DNA of 64,000 nt from Micractinium sp. NFX-FRZ. Lineage: Eukaryota > Chlorophyta > Trebouxiophyceae > Chlorellales > Chlorellaceae. Below, in pieces: positions 63,928-64,000 of this stretch. Each line of letters opens with the position of its first letter. The first letter of the stretch is position 1. A program made the position numbers and the translations under genes. A model generated the notes under the pieces. The model ran no database searches. It had not been told where the DNA came from and saw only the letters and a list, made by a program, of their open reading frames with translations. The stretch is taken from positions 43,350-107,349 of the forward strand of contig JAPTJF010000192.1 in assembly GCA_029339195.1 (NCBI GenBank), read 5' to 3'.

Positions 63928-64000
63928 ATACCTTTCTCGGCCTTTTGGCTAAGATCAAGTGTAGTATCTGTTCTCATTAGTTTAATCGCTAATGTGAAGG
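63928..64000 (+). ncRNA. U2: U2 spliceosomal snRNA (5' part, cut by window end)
   Basis: The sequence begins ATACCTTTCTCGGCCTTTTG and continues through GGCTAAGATCAAGTGTAGTA, the near-invariant 5' end of U2. GTAGTA at 63961-63966 pairs with the intron branch point; the following ATCTGTTCT is also conserved. Stem-loop I is formed by the CTCGGCCTTTTGGCTAAG region. After about 63975 the sequence (CATTAGTTTAATCGCTAATG) departs from the usual primary sequence but keeps a self-complementary ATTAG/CTAAT stem as in stem IIa. Only 73 nt of the expected ~190 lie in the window. Confidence 0.95.

Overview
The window looks like nuclear DNA of a unicellular green alga, most likely a trebouxiophyte (Chlorella/Micractinium-like). 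This is inferred from the high GC content, many short GC-rich introns, chloroplast-type and plant-type gene families, possible TGTAA polyadenylation signals, and a plant-type U2 snRNA 5' end. A run of ten Ns at 31889-31898 shows it is a draft assembly. No transposon, CRISPR array or viral gene was recognised.

I built eleven spliced protein-gene models and one tentative small gene. Each was checked by eye for splice sites and reading phase, and every model closes in frame. From left to right: F-box protein (minus, 803-3973); wax-synthase-type MBOAT acyltransferase (plus, 4741-7797); PiT/PHO4 phosphate transporter (minus, 8624-13420); JMJD6-type JmjC oxygenase with a poly-Ser tail (minus, 14495-17527); protease-dead chloroplast FtsH of the FTSHi1 type (minus, 18518-26974); tiny ATP-synthase subunit e-like protein (plus, 27370-28001, tentative); triple-AP2 transcription factor (minus, 29400-37134); phosphatidylglycerophosphate synthase (plus, 37943-39766); YbaB/EbfC nucleoid protein (minus, 40688-42522); prolyl 4-hydroxylase with ShKT domain (plus, 42778-47444); plant RR-type tandem CCCH zinc-finger protein (minus, 49315-53285); PDAP1/HASPP28-type phosphoprotein (minus, 55317-57131); and COQ4 (minus, 57656-60267). 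The last 3.7 kb holds a divergent repeat family, a possible MYND-finger relic and the 5' end of U2 snRNA (63928 onward, cut by the window edge).

The genes are mostly unrelated housekeeping and regulatory functions, not an operon. Two organelle themes recur: plastid (FTSHi1, PGP synthase, YbaB) and mitochondrion (COQ4, subunit e-like). Several pairs are divergent over short shared upstream regions (F-box/wax synthase, FTSHi1/subunit e-like, AP2/PGP synthase, YbaB/P4H).

The most striking observation is structural. In six genes, introns carry degenerate tandem copies of the adjacent exon edge together with its splice donor or acceptor (ten instances). They look like shadow exons or decaying exon duplications. 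Microexons of 6, 8, 18 and 25 nt and three probable GC-AG introns are also present.
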